A DNA stretch of 64,000 nt from Microbispora catharanthi (GTDB lineage: Bacteria > Actinomycetota > Actinomycetes > Streptosporangiales > Streptosporangiaceae): contig NZ_VDMA02000011.1 in the NCBI RefSeq assembly GCF_006334915.2, positions 124,001-188,000 of the forward strand, read 5' to 3'. The translations under genes were made by a program, and so were the position numbers. The first letter of the stretch is position 1. Every line of letters begins with the position of its first letter. The notes under the pieces were generated by a model. It had not been told where the DNA came from and did no database searches. It worked only from the letters and a program-made list of their open reading frames with translations. Positions 7,491 to 16,881 of the stretch are shown piece after piece.

Positions 7491-9953
7491 GTGGACGAGC
7501 CGGTGTACGACCCGCAGGCGCTGCAGGCCAAGTGGCTGCCGCGGTGGGAGGAGTTGAACCCCTTCGCGGCGGTCGAGGACCTCGCGGACACCAGGCCGCG
7601 CAAGTACATGCTCGACATGTTCCCCTACCCCTCCGGCGACCTCCACATGGGGCACGGCGAGGTCTTCGCGATCGGCGACGTCGTCGCGCGTTACTGGTTC
7701 CAGAAGGGCTACAACGTCCTGCACCCGATCGGGTGGGACTCCTTCGGCCTGCCCGCGGAGAACGCGGCCATCAAGCGCAACGCCCACCCCGCCGAGTGGA
7801 CGTACACCAACATCGACACCCAGGCGAACTCGTTCAAGCGCTACGCCATCTCCTTCGACTGGTCGCGGCGCCTGCACACCAGCGACCCGGAGTACTTCCA
7901 CTGGAACCAGTGGCTGTTCACCCGCTTCTACGAGCGGGGCCTGGCCTACCGTAAGGGCGGCCTGGTCAACTGGTGCCCGCAGGACCAGACCGTGCTCGCC
8001 AACGAGCAGGTCGTGGCGGGCAAGTGCGAGCGCTGCGGCGCCGACGTCATCCGCCGCGAGCTGACGCAGTGGTACTTCAAGATCACCGAGTACGCCGACC
8101 GGCTGCTCGACGACATGGCGCAGATCGAGGGCGGCTGGCCCGACCGCATCCTCACCATGCAGCGCAACTGGATCGGCCGCTCCACCGGAGCCGACGTCCA
8201 GTTCCGCATCGAGGGCCGCGACGAGCCGGTCACCGTCTACACCACCCGCCCCGACACGTTGTACGGTGCGACGTTCTTCGTCGTGGCCGCCGACGCCCCG
8301 CTGGCCGAGGAGATCGTCGCCCCCGAGCAGGCGGAGGCGCTGGCCGCCTACCGCGCCGAGGTCGCCAAGCTCTCCGACATCGAGCGGCTGTCCACGGAGA
8401 AGGAGAAGACCGGCGTCTTCCTGGGCACGTACGCGATCAACCCGGTCAACGGGGAGCGCATCCCGGTGTGGGCGGCCGACTACGTGCTGTCCGACTACGG
8501 CCACGGCGCGATCATGGCGGTGCCCGCGCACGACCAGCGCGACCTCGACTTCGCGCGGAAGTTCGGCCTGCCGGTCAAGGTCGTCGTGCACACCGGCCTG
8601 GCCGACCCGGGCGAGACCGGCGTCGCCACCCCCGGCGAGGGCACGCTGGTCAACTCCGGCCCCCTGGACGGGCTGACGAAGGCCGAGGGGATCCAGAAGA
8701 TCATCGAGGTCCTGGAGGAGCGCGGCACCGGCAAGGCCGCGGTGAACTACCGGCTGCGCGACTGGCTGCTGTCGCGGCAGCGGTTCTGGGGCACACCGAT
8801 CCCGATCATCCACTGCGTGGACTGCGGCGAGGTCCCGGTGCCGGACGACCAGCTCCCGGTCACGCTGCCCGACCTGCGCGGCGCGGCCCTGCAGCCGAAG
8901 GGCGTCTCGCCGCTGGCCGCGGCCACCGAGTGGGTCAACGTCGAGTGTCCCAAGTGCGGCGGACCCGCCCAGCGGGACACCGACACGATGGACACGTTCG
9001 TCGACTCGTCGTGGTACTTCCTGCGTTACTGCGACCCGCGCTTCGAGGGCGGGCCGTTCGACGTCGAGAAGGTCCGCAAGTGGGGCCCGATCGACCAGTA
9101 CGTCGGCGGCGTCGAGCACGCCGTGCTCCACCTGCTGTACTCGCGGTTCTTCACCAAGGTCCTGCACGACATGGGCCTGGTCGGCTTCACCGAGCCGTTC
9201 CTGCGCCTGCTCAACCAGGGCCAGGTGATCAACCGGGGCAAGGCGATGTCGAAGTCGCTGGGCAACGGTGTCGACCTGGGCGAGCAGATCGACGCGTACG
9301 GCGTGGACGCCGTACGGCTGACAATGATCTTCGCCGGGCCGCCGGAGGACGACATCGACTGGGCCGACGTCTCGCCGGCCGCGTCGCAGAAGTTCCTGGC
9401 CCGCGCGTTCCGCGTGATGACCGAGGCCGGAGCGGCGTCCGCCCCGGGGATCGGCTTCTCCGATGGCGACGTCGAGCTGCGCAAGGTCACCCACCGGACC
9501 ATCGACGAGGTGACCAAGCTCGTCGACAGCTACCGGTTCAACGTCGCGGTGGCCCGCATGATGGAGCTGACCACGGCCGCCCGCCGGGCGATCGACGCCG
9601 GGCCCGGCGCGGCCGACCCGGCCGTCCGCGAGGCCGCGGAGACTCTGGCGATCATGCTTTCGCTGGTCGCGCCGTACGTCGCGGAGGAGGGCTGGGAGCG
9701 GCTCGGGCACGCGCCGTCGGTCGCCAAGGCCGGCTGGCCCGAGGCGGACCCGGCGCTGCTGGTCCAGGAGTCGGTCACGGCCGTGGTGCAGGTGGCGGGC
9801 AAGGTCCGCGACCGGCTGGAGGTCTCCCCGGACATCTCCGAGGCGGACCTGCAGGCCCTGGCCCTGGCGTCGGACAAGGTCCGGCCCTATCTGGACGGCG
9901 AGCCGCGCAAGGTGATCGTGCGGGCGCCGAAGCTCGTCAACATCGTCCCGTAG
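7491..9953 (+). CDS. leuS: leucyl-tRNA synthetase
   Basis: Charges tRNA-Leu with leucine in the cytoplasm. 820 residues, close to the usual bacterial length. Visible class I features: the HIGH motif as HMGH in [11 protein letters not shown] near residue 50, zinc-type Cys pairs (CERCG and CPKCGG), a CP1 editing domain with [12 protein letters not shown], and the KMSKS motif in [10 protein letters not shown]; the anticodon-binding and C-terminal domains end in KLVNIVP. GTG 7491 was chosen over GTG 7461 because GAGGAG (7480-7485) lies 5 bases before it. The last codons and stop are partly duplicated 3.3 kb downstream, after the tricorn gene (see repeat entries). Confidence 0.98.
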   Translation: MDEPVYDPQALQAKWLPRWEELNPFAAVEDLADTRPRKYMLDMFPYPSGDLHMGHGEVFAIGDVVARYWFQKGYNVLHPIGWDSFGLPAENAAIKRNAHPAEWTYTNIDTQANSFKRYAISFDWSRRLHTSDPEYFHWNQWLFTRFYERGLAYRKGGLVNWCPQDQTVLANEQVVAGKCERCGADVIRRELTQWYFKITEYADRLLDDMAQIEGGWPDRILTMQRNWIGRSTGADVQFRIEGRDEPVTVYTTRPDTLYGATFFVVAADAPLAEEIVAPEQAEALAAYRAEVAKLSDIERLSTEKEKTGVFLGTYAINPVNGERIPVWAADYVLSDYGHGAIMAVPAHDQRDLDFARKFGLPVKVVVHTGLADPGETGVATPGEGTLVNSGPLDGLTKAEGIQKIIEVLEERGTGKAAVNYRLRDWLLSRQRFWGTPIPIIHCVDCGEVPVPDDQLPVTLPDLRGAALQPKGVSPLAAATEWVNVECPKCGGPAQRDTDTMDTFVDSSWYFLRYCDPRFEGGPFDVEKVRKWGPIDQYVGGVEHAVLHLLYSRFFTKVLHDMGLVGFTEPFLRLLNQGQVINRGKAMSKSLGNGVDLGEQIDAYGVDAVRLTMIFAGPPEDDIDWADVSPAASQKFLARAFRVMTEAGAASAPGIGFSDGDVELRKVTHRTIDEVTKLVDSYRFNVAVARMMELTTAARRAIDAGPGAADPAVREAAETLAIMLSLVAPYVAEEGWERLGHAPSVAKAGWPEADPALLVQESVTAVVQVAGKVRDRLEVSPDISEADLQALALASDKVRPYLDGEPRKVIVRAPKLVNIVP

Positions 9954-9957
9954 CGGG
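9912..9957 (+). repeat. leuS 3' end, copy 1 of a diverged direct repeat
   Basis: This covers the last codons of leuS and its TAG. It contains GGCGCCGAAGCTCGTC (9923-9938), which recurs exactly at 13188-13203. The following 19 bases, including the position of the stop codon, match 14 of 19. The encoded tail APKLVNIVP-stop corresponds to APKLVGIVP-stop in the second copy. Confidence 0.8.
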
Positions 9958-9964
9958 TGACCCC

Positions 9965-10006
9965 GCTCCGCCGTACCGTGAACGAACCTCTCCGGTACGG
10001 CGGAGC
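9965..10006 (+). terminator. hairpin downstream of leuS
   Basis: Perfect 14-bp stem GCTCCGCCGTACCG / CGGTACGGCGGAGC with a 14-base loop, starting 11 bases after the leuS stop. Likely terminates leuS, so the tricorn gene 28 bases further on needs its own promoter. Confidence 0.75.
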
Positions 10007-10033
10007 CGCCACCACCCGGCATAGGGTGCGGGT

Positions 10034-13000
10034 GTGGCGAATGGTGCGTACCTGAGATACCCCCACCTGAACGGTGACCTCCTCGCCTTCGTGGCGGATG
10101 ACGACGTCTGGCTGGCGCCCACGAGCGGCGGCAGGGCGTCGCGGTTCACGGCCGACCGAGTGCCGGTCTCCCACCCCCGGTTCTCCTCCGACGGCACGCG
10201 CATCGCGTGGACGAGCACCCGCGAGGGCGATCCCGAGGTGTTCGCCGCCGATCTGGACGGGGCCGAAGGCGAGCGGCTCACGCACTGGGGCAACGGCATG
10301 ACGGGCGTGCGCGGCTGGACCGCGGACGGGAACGTGCTGGCCGTCACCGCCGCGGGCCACGGATCACGGTCCTGGCAGTGGGCCTACGCGGTTCCGCTGG
10401 ACGGCGGCCCGGCGACGGCTCTGCCGTACGGCAGGGTCAGTGAGGCCGCGGTCAGCGGCGCCAAAGTGGCGGGCGTCTCGGAGGTGTGGCGCGAGCCGTC
10501 GCAGTGGAAGCGATACCGGGGCGGCACCGCGGCCAAGATCTGGGTGGACGCCACGGGCGACGGCGAGTTCACCCGCCTGTTCGCCGGCAACCCCGCGCAG
10601 CACTGGTCGGTCATGTGGGTGGGGGAGCGCCTGGCCTTCCTCGCCGACACCGACGGCGACGGCAACCTCTACTCCTGCCTGCCCGACGGCTCGGACCTGC
10701 GGCAGCACACCACGCACCGCGGCTTCTACGCGCGGCATGCCGCATCGGACGGCTCCCGCGTCGTCTACAGCCTCGGCGGCGACCTGTGGCTGCTGGAGAG
10801 CCTGGACGCCGAGCCGTACAAGCTGGACATCGCCCTGAGCGGGCCGCGCCCGGCCAGGGCCAAGCACCCGGCGCCGAACGACGTCGGCGGCTTCGCGCCG
10901 GACCGCATCGGACGGGCCAGCGTGGTCGAGATCCGCGGCACCGCCCACTGGCTGCCCCACCGCGACGGCCCCGCCGGCGCGCTGCGCACCGAGCCCGGTG
11001 TCCGGGTACGGCTGCCGCGGCCTCTTGACGACGCCGGCCGGGCCGTCTGGGTGTCGGACGCATCCGGCGAGGACGGGTTGGAGATCGGCACGCCCGGCGG
11101 TGAGATCCGCACGCTGGCCGCCGGCCGGCTCGGCCGGGTGCTCGACCTGGCCGCCGCGCCGGACGGCGAACACGCCGCGATCGCCACCCACGACGGGCGG
11201 TTGCTGGTGGTCGATCTCGACTCCGGGAACGTCCGCGAGGTGGACCGCACCACCCACGGCGACGTGCGGCACCTGACGTTCTCGCCGGACTCGGCCTGGC
11301 TCGCGTGGGCGCATGCCTATCAGCCCTGGCGCTGCCACCTCAAGCTGGCCCGCGTGGACGGGAGCACCGCGATCGAGGTCACCCCGCCACGCTTCAACGA
11401 CTACAGCCCGTCCTTCACCAAGGACGGCAAGTACCTGGCCTTCCTGTCGGACCGCACGTTCAACCCGGTCTACGACAGTCACGTCTTCGACCTGTCCTTC
11501 CCGACCAGTTGCCGGCCCTACCTGGTGCCGCTCAAGGCCACGACGCCCTCGCCGTTCGATCCCTCACTGGCGGGCCGCGGCTTCGGCGGGGAGGACGACA
11601 CCGGTGAGGATGCCACGGACGACGGCAAGCCCGGCCCTCCGCGTGCGACCGAGGTGGATGCCGACGGGCTGGCGGCGCGGATCGTGCCCGTGCCGGTGCC
11701 CGCGGGCACCTACTCCAACCTGCGTGCCGCCAAGGACGGGCTGCTGTGGCTGCGCCATCCGCTCACCGGTGAGATCGGCGACGGCACCGAGCCCGGCGAG
11801 CCGGTCCTTGAACGCTATGACCTGGTCAAGCGCAAGGTCAGCGAGCTGGGCAGGGAGTTCGCGGCCTTCGAGGTCAGCGGCGACGGCACGCGCCTGGTGA
11901 CCAGCGGCGGCAACGGCCTGCAGACCCGCGCGACCGGCGAGGACGACGAGGTCGTCACCATCGACCTGGACCGCGTGGCCGTGACCGTGGACCCGGTCGC
12001 CGAGTGGCGGCAGGCCTACAACGAGGCCGGGCGGCTCATGCGCGACCACTTCTGGCGGGCGGACATGAACGGCGTGGACTGGCCGGCCACGCTCGACCGC
12101 TACGCACTCCTCGTGGAGCGGATCGGCGCCTACTCCGAGCTGATCGACCTGCTCTGGGAGGTCCAGGGCGAGCTGGCCACCTCCCACGCGTACGCGCGAC
12201 CGAGCGGTGTCGGCCGCGATCCCCGGCGCCGCCAGGGCCTGCTCGGCGCCGACCTCGCCCGGGACGGTAACGGGGTGTGGCGGATCGGCCGTATCCTGCC
12301 CGGGGAGTCCTCCGACCACGAGGCCCGCTCGCCGCTGCTCGCGCCCGGCGTCGCCGTCCGGGAGGGCGACGCGATCGTCGCCGTGAGCGGGCGCGCGGTC
12401 GATCCGGTCCGCGGGCCGCTGGCACTGCTGTCAGGTACGGCGGGGCGGCCGGTGGAGCTGACCGTCCAGCCCGGTTCCGGCGGCGAGACCCGCCGGGTCG
12501 TCGTCACGCCCGTCGCGGACGAGACGCGGCTGCGTTACCACGACTGGGTGGTGGGACGGCGGGCGTTCGTGCGGGAGGCGTCGGGCGGGCGGCTCGGCTA
12601 CCTGCACGTGCCCGACATGATGTCCACCGGGTGGGCGCAGTTCCACCGGGATCTGCGCGCCGAGATGGGCTTCGACGGGCTCATCGTGGACATCCGCGAC
12701 AACGGCGGCGGGCATGTCTCCGAGCTGGTGCTGGAGAAGCTGCAGCGGCGGGTGACCGGGTGGTCGCTGGCCCGGGGGTACGAGCCGGCGCGATACCCGG
12801 AGGACTCGCCTCGCGGGCCGATCGTGGCGGTCACCGACGAGTTCGCCGGGTCGGACGGGGACATCGTCAGTGCCGGGATCAAGAACCGTGGCATCGGACC
12901 GCTCGTGGGCACGAGGACCTGGGGTGGCGTGATCGGCATCGACTCGCGCTACTCACTCGTGGACGGGACCGTCGTCACGCAGCCGCGGTACTCGTTCTGG

Positions 13001-13183
13001 CTGGAAGGCGAGGGGTGGGGCGTCGAGAACCACGGCGTCGACCCGGACGTCGAGGTCGTCGTGACGCCGCAGGACCTGGTCGCCGGGCGGGATCCGCAGC
13101 TGGCACGGGCGGTGGAGCTGGCCCTGGCGGCGCTGCAGGAGAGGCATCCGGCCACCCCGCCGGAGTTGCCGCCGCTGCGGTGA
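10034..13183 (+). CDS. tricorn protease homologue (S41 family)
   Basis: 1049-residue cytoplasmic peptidase of the tricorn type, which trims peptides released by the proteasome or other proteases into short di- to tripeptides. Order: N-terminal six- and seven-bladed beta-propeller repeats (many SxDGTRIAW/SPDSAWLAW blades, residues ~1-630), a core helical/C1 region with His718 (ATSHAY), a PDZ domain (~residues 745-825), and the C2 region with DNGGGHVSE and nucleophile Ser940 in FAGSDGD, plus RTWGGVIG. The family triad Ser/His (and a later Glu) is thus present. GTG 10034 starts directly at the propeller. Actinobacteria often carry tricorn beside proteasome genes; here it sits alone, bracketed by two copies of the leuS 3' end, which suggests insertion at that site. 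Confidence 0.95.
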   Translation: MANGAYLRYPHLNGDLLAFVADDDVWLAPTSGGRASRFTADRVPVSHPRFSSDGTRIAWTSTREGDPEVFAADLDGAEGERLTHWGNGMTGVRGWTADGNVLAVTAAGHGSRSWQWAYAVPLDGGPATALPYGRVSEAAVSGAKVAGVSEVWREPSQWKRYRGGTAAKIWVDATGDGEFTRLFAGNPAQHWSVMWVGERLAFLADTDGDGNLYSCLPDGSDLRQHTTHRGFYARHAASDGSRVVYSLGGDLWLLESLDAEPYKLDIALSGPRPARAKHPAPNDVGGFAPDRIGRASVVEIRGTAHWLPHRDGPAGALRTEPGVRVRLPRPLDDAGRAVWVSDASGEDGLEIGTPGGEIRTLAAGRLGRVLDLAAAPDGEHAAIATHDGRLLVVDLDSGNVREVDRTTHGDVRHLTFSPDSAWLAWAHAYQPWRCHLKLARVDGSTAIEVTPPRFNDYSPSFTKDGKYLAFLSDRTFNPVYDSHVFDLSFPTSCRPYLVPLKATTPSPFDPSLAGRGFGGEDDTGEDATDDGKPGPPRATEVDADGLAARIVPVPVPAGTYSNLRAAKDGLLWLRHPLTGEIGDGTEPGEPVLERYDLVKRKVSELGREFAAFEVSGDGTRLVTSGGNGLQTRATGEDDEVVTIDLDRVAVTVDPVAEWRQAYNEAGRLMRDHFWRADMNGVDWPATLDRYALLVERIGAYSELIDLLWEVQGELATSHAYARPSGVGRDPRRRQGLLGADLARDGNGVWRIGRILPGESSDHEARSPLLAPGVAVREGDAIVAVSGRAVDPVRGPLALLSGTAGRPVELTVQPGSGGETRRVVVTPVADETRLRYHDWVVGRRAFVREASGGRLGYLHVPDMMSTGWAQFHRDLRAEMGFDGLIVDIRDNGGGHVSELVLEKLQRRVTGWSLARGYEPARYPEDSPRGPIVAVTDEFAGSDGDIVSAGIKNRGIGPLVGTRTWGGVIGIDSRYSLVDGTVVTQPRYSFWLEGEGWGVENHGVDPDVEVVVTPQDLVAGRDPQLARAVELALAALQERHPATPPELPPLR

Positions 13184-13222
13184 TCCCGGCGCCGAAGCTC
13201 GTCGGCATCGTGCCGTGACGGG
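13180..13222 (+). repeat. leuS 3'-end remnant downstream of the tricorn gene (copy 2)
   Basis: The sequence overlapping the tricorn stop encodes I-P-A-P-K-L-V-G-I-V-P and then TGA, matching the LeuS C-terminus (APKLVNIVP-stop) at 8 of 9 residues and in the same relation to a stop codon. At base level 16 consecutive bases are identical and about 30 of 35 match across the core. Differences are largely synonymous or stop-codon changes, so it is an old or imported copy, not a recent exact duplication. Confidence 0.75.
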
Positions 13223-13225
13223 ACG

Positions 13226-13255
13226 TTGACGATCGGCTGGCCTTCCGGACAAAAT
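13226..13255 (+). promoter_or_regulatory. candidate promoter of the GH5 cellulase gene
   Basis: TTGACG (13226-13231), 18 bases, CAAAAT (13250-13255). A leader of about 135 bases follows, containing an imperfect hairpin (13313-13337, GACCACCACCG / CGGCGGTGGTC, one mismatch). No CebR-type palindrome was found here. Confidence 0.45.
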
Positions 13256-13353
13256 TACGCCCGAGCCACAAACTAGTCATATCGATGTAGGCGTGCGGTC
13301 AGGGCATGCCGCGACCACCACCGCTCCGGCGGTGGTCTGGGGTGCGCGCCTGA

Positions 13354-15057
<1,704 letters not shown>

Positions 15058-15073
15058 CGGCGGACCGAACACG

Positions 15074-15121
15074 GCACAACACAAGCCCGGCGCTCTCATG
15101 AGCGCCGGGCTTGTGTTGTGC
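15074..15121. terminator. 21-bp perfect-stem bidirectional terminator
   Basis: A 21-bp perfect inverted repeat (15074-15094 and 15101-15121; arm core ACAAGCCCGGCGCT) with loop CTCATG. It lies between the convergent GH5 and lexA genes and would end both transcripts. Confidence 0.9.
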
Positions 15122-15149
15122 GGCGTCCGGAACCGGCGAGCCGCTGCTG

Positions 15150-15863
15150 CTACAGCTTGCGCAGGACGGCCGTGACCTTGCCGAGCACGGTGGCCTCGTC
15201 ACCGGGGATCGGCTCGTAGTTGGGGTTGTGCGGCACCAGCCACACGTGCCCGTCCTTGCGCTTGAACGTCTTCACGGTGGCCTCGCCGTCGATCATGGCG
15301 GCCACGATGTCGCCGTTGTCGGCGACCGGCTGCTGCCGCACCACGACCCAGTCGCCGTCGGCGATGGCGGCCTCGATCATCGAGTCGCCGGAGACCTGGA
15401 GCAGGAACAGCGTGCCCTCGCCCACGAGCTGCTTGGGCAGCGCGAACACGTCCTCGATGCTCTGCTCGGCGAGGATGGGACCACCGGCCGCGATGCGGCC
15501 GACCAGCGGCACGTAGGCCGCGGTGGGCCGGTTGAATCCGGCCTCCTCCTCGGAGGTGGCGTCCGGGTCCACCCACAGCACCGGCTCGCCCGGCAGCCGG
15601 ACCTCCAGGGCCCGGGGCCGATGCGGATCACGCCGGAGGTAGCCCTTACGCTGGAGCGCCGTGAGCTGGTGCGACACGCTGGAGGTGCTGGTCAGCTGGA
15701 CCGCTTCCCCGATCTCCCGCATGGAGGGCGGATAGCCGCGCTGCTGGACCGAGTCGCGGATCACCTCGAGGATCTTCCGCTGCCTGGGGGTGAGGCCAAG
15801 CGAGTCGCGCCTGCGAACCGCGAGGTCGCTGACGCCATCCGCCTGCTCACTTCGGTCACTCAC
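15150..15863 (-). CDS. lexA: LexA SOS repressor
   Basis: Represses DNA-damage genes and self-cleaves when RecA is activated. 237 residues: N-terminal winged helix ([16 protein letters not shown], helix [20 protein letters not shown]), cleavage site Ala-Gly in GRIAAGGPI, and an S24 peptidase domain with Ser in SGDSMIEAA and Lys in ATVKTFKR. Start GTG 15863 is favoured by GAGAGG 7 bases upstream; a longer in-frame reading would run over the SOS box and is unlikely. The SOS box at 15931-15946 supports autoregulation. It is divergent from nrdR-nrdJ, an arrangement also known from Streptomyces. Confidence 0.97.
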   Translation of the reverse strand: MSDRSEQADGVSDLAVRRRDSLGLTPRQRKILEVIRDSVQQRGYPPSMREIGEAVQLTSTSSVSHQLTALQRKGYLRRDPHRPRALEVRLPGEPVLWVDPDATSEEEAGFNRPTAAYVPLVGRIAAGGPILAEQSIEDVFALPKQLVGEGTLFLLQVSGDSMIEAAIADGDWVVVRQQPVADNGDIVAAMIDGEATVKTFKRKDGHVWLVPHNPNYEPIPGDEATVLGKVTAVLRKL

Positions 15864-15930
15864 GATGCCACCTCTCAATCCGTGTTCCTCATGTCGCACA
15901 GAGCGACCGTACCGCGATTCAAGATCACCG

Positions 15931-15946
15931 TCAAACAATTGTTCGA
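15931..15946. promoter_or_regulatory. SOS box (LexA operator) upstream of lexA
   Basis: TCAAACAATTGTTCGA differs by one base from the palindrome TCGAACAATTGTTCGA, the actinobacterial CGAAC-N4-GTTCG type. It lies 68 bases upstream of the lexA GTG. Confidence 0.85.
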
Positions 15947-16220
15947 TATCCAGCGAAATCGCCGATCTCGCCGTCCGTCTCATCGTACGGGAGTTCGATC
16001 GATCCCGTGTTCGATTTACCCGATCTTCTCTGGCCGCAGTACGCCCAGGTCAGAAGCCGTACGGAAATCGGCAGGGAAAGGCGCGTAAAGGGCGTATTCC
16101 ACGACGGGCGGGGCAGTTGATGCGGCCGTGACTGGAGGCGCGACACGCGCGCCGAGCAGGCACTTCCTCACCCAGGGCCGGTTCGACTTGCGTTCAAGGT
16201 CGGGCACTCCTACGGTTGGA

Positions 16221-16236
16221 CCACAACATCTAGTAG
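16221..16236. promoter_or_regulatory. NrdR box 1
   Basis: CCACAACATCTAGTAG fits the conserved core CwA-n-AT-n-TwG of the NrdR consensus (acaCwAtATaTwGtgt). The second box starts exactly 32 bases downstream, the helical spacing usual for paired NrdR boxes. Confidence 0.8.
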
Positions 16237-16252
16237 TCACAGCGGTGTAAGT

Positions 16253-16268
16253 TCACCACACCTTGTGT
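16253..16268. promoter_or_regulatory. NrdR box 2
   Basis: TCACCACACCTTGTGT matches about 11 of 16 positions of the NrdR consensus and ends 29 bases before the nrdR start codon. It is weaker than box 1, but its 32-base offset from box 1 supports it. Confidence 0.65.
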
Positions 16269-16297
16269 TCCGGATGTGCGTTCAGGGAGGCGATGAA

Positions 16298-16762
16298 GTG
16301 CACTGTCCGTTCTGTCGCCACCCGGACACCCGGGTCGTGGACAGCCGTGCGGCCGAGGACGGGGCGGCGATCCGCCGCCGGCGCACCTGCCCCGAGTGCG
16401 GGCGCAGGTTCACCACGCAGGAGACCGTACTGCTGATGGTGAGCAAGCGCAGCGGCGTCACCGAGCCGTTCTCCCGGGAGAAGGTCATCGCCGGAGTGCG
16501 GCGGGCCTGCCAGGGACGCCCGGTCGGCGAGGACTCCCTCGCCCAGCTCGGGCAGCGCGTCGAGGAGAGCATCCGGGGCACCGGCGCGGCCGAGATCGCC
16601 TCCCACGAGGTGGGCCTGGCCATCCTGGGCCCGCTCCGCGACCTCGACGAGGTGGCCTACCTGCGCTTCGCGTCGGTCTACCGCAGCTTCGAGACGCTGG
16701 CGGACTTCGAGGCGGAGATCGAGCGGCTCCGCGCGGCCCACAGCACGGTGGGCGAGGAGTAG
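16298..16762 (+). CDS. nrdR: transcriptional repressor NrdR
   Basis: Zinc-ribbon/ATP-cone repressor of ribonucleotide reductase genes; senses ATP/dATP. 154 residues, normal length. N-terminal zinc ribbon with CPFC and CPECGRRF (four Cys), then the ATP-cone domain from about residue 48 ([20 protein letters not shown]). GTG 16298 has GGGAGG 7 bases upstream; the ribbon begins immediately ([17 protein letters not shown]). It is 119 bases upstream of nrdJ and very likely co-transcribed, with both genes repressed through the two NrdR boxes upstream. Confidence 0.97.
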   Translation: MHCPFCRHPDTRVVDSRAAEDGAAIRRRRTCPECGRRFTTQETVLLMVSKRSGVTEPFSREKVIAGVRRACQGRPVGEDSLAQLGQRVEESIRGTGAAEIASHEVGLAILGPLRDLDEVAYLRFASVYRSFETLADFEAEIERLRAAHSTVGEE

Positions 16763-16881
16763 GCGCCTTCCGGGGGACCGGGACGAGGCGGGCGGCGGCG
16801 CGCGACGGCGCGGCGCGACGATGTGGTTATAACGAGCGTGGTCGGAGAAGGGGCTCCATCGGGCCCTGGGAGGGGGAAGTC

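Larger units (their letters stand above)
15864..16297. other. lexA-nrdR divergent regulatory region
   Basis: This 434-base region has no convincing gene. It holds the LexA box on the lexA side (15931-15946) and two NrdR boxes on the nrdR side (16221-16236, 16253-16268). Between them are two GTTCGAT direct repeats (15991-15997 and 16009-16015, approximate) that do not form a GAAC-N4-GTTC SOS palindrome. Confidence 0.7.

Noticed and set aside
13269-13276. xyl-type half-site CAAACTAG upstream of the GH5 gene
   Set aside because: No left half-site at the right distance, so likely chance.
16394-16881. Long N-terminal extension of NrdJ over nrdR
   Set aside because: The upstream in-frame stretch overlaps the real nrdR gene in another frame; NrdJ homology starts after ATG 16882.
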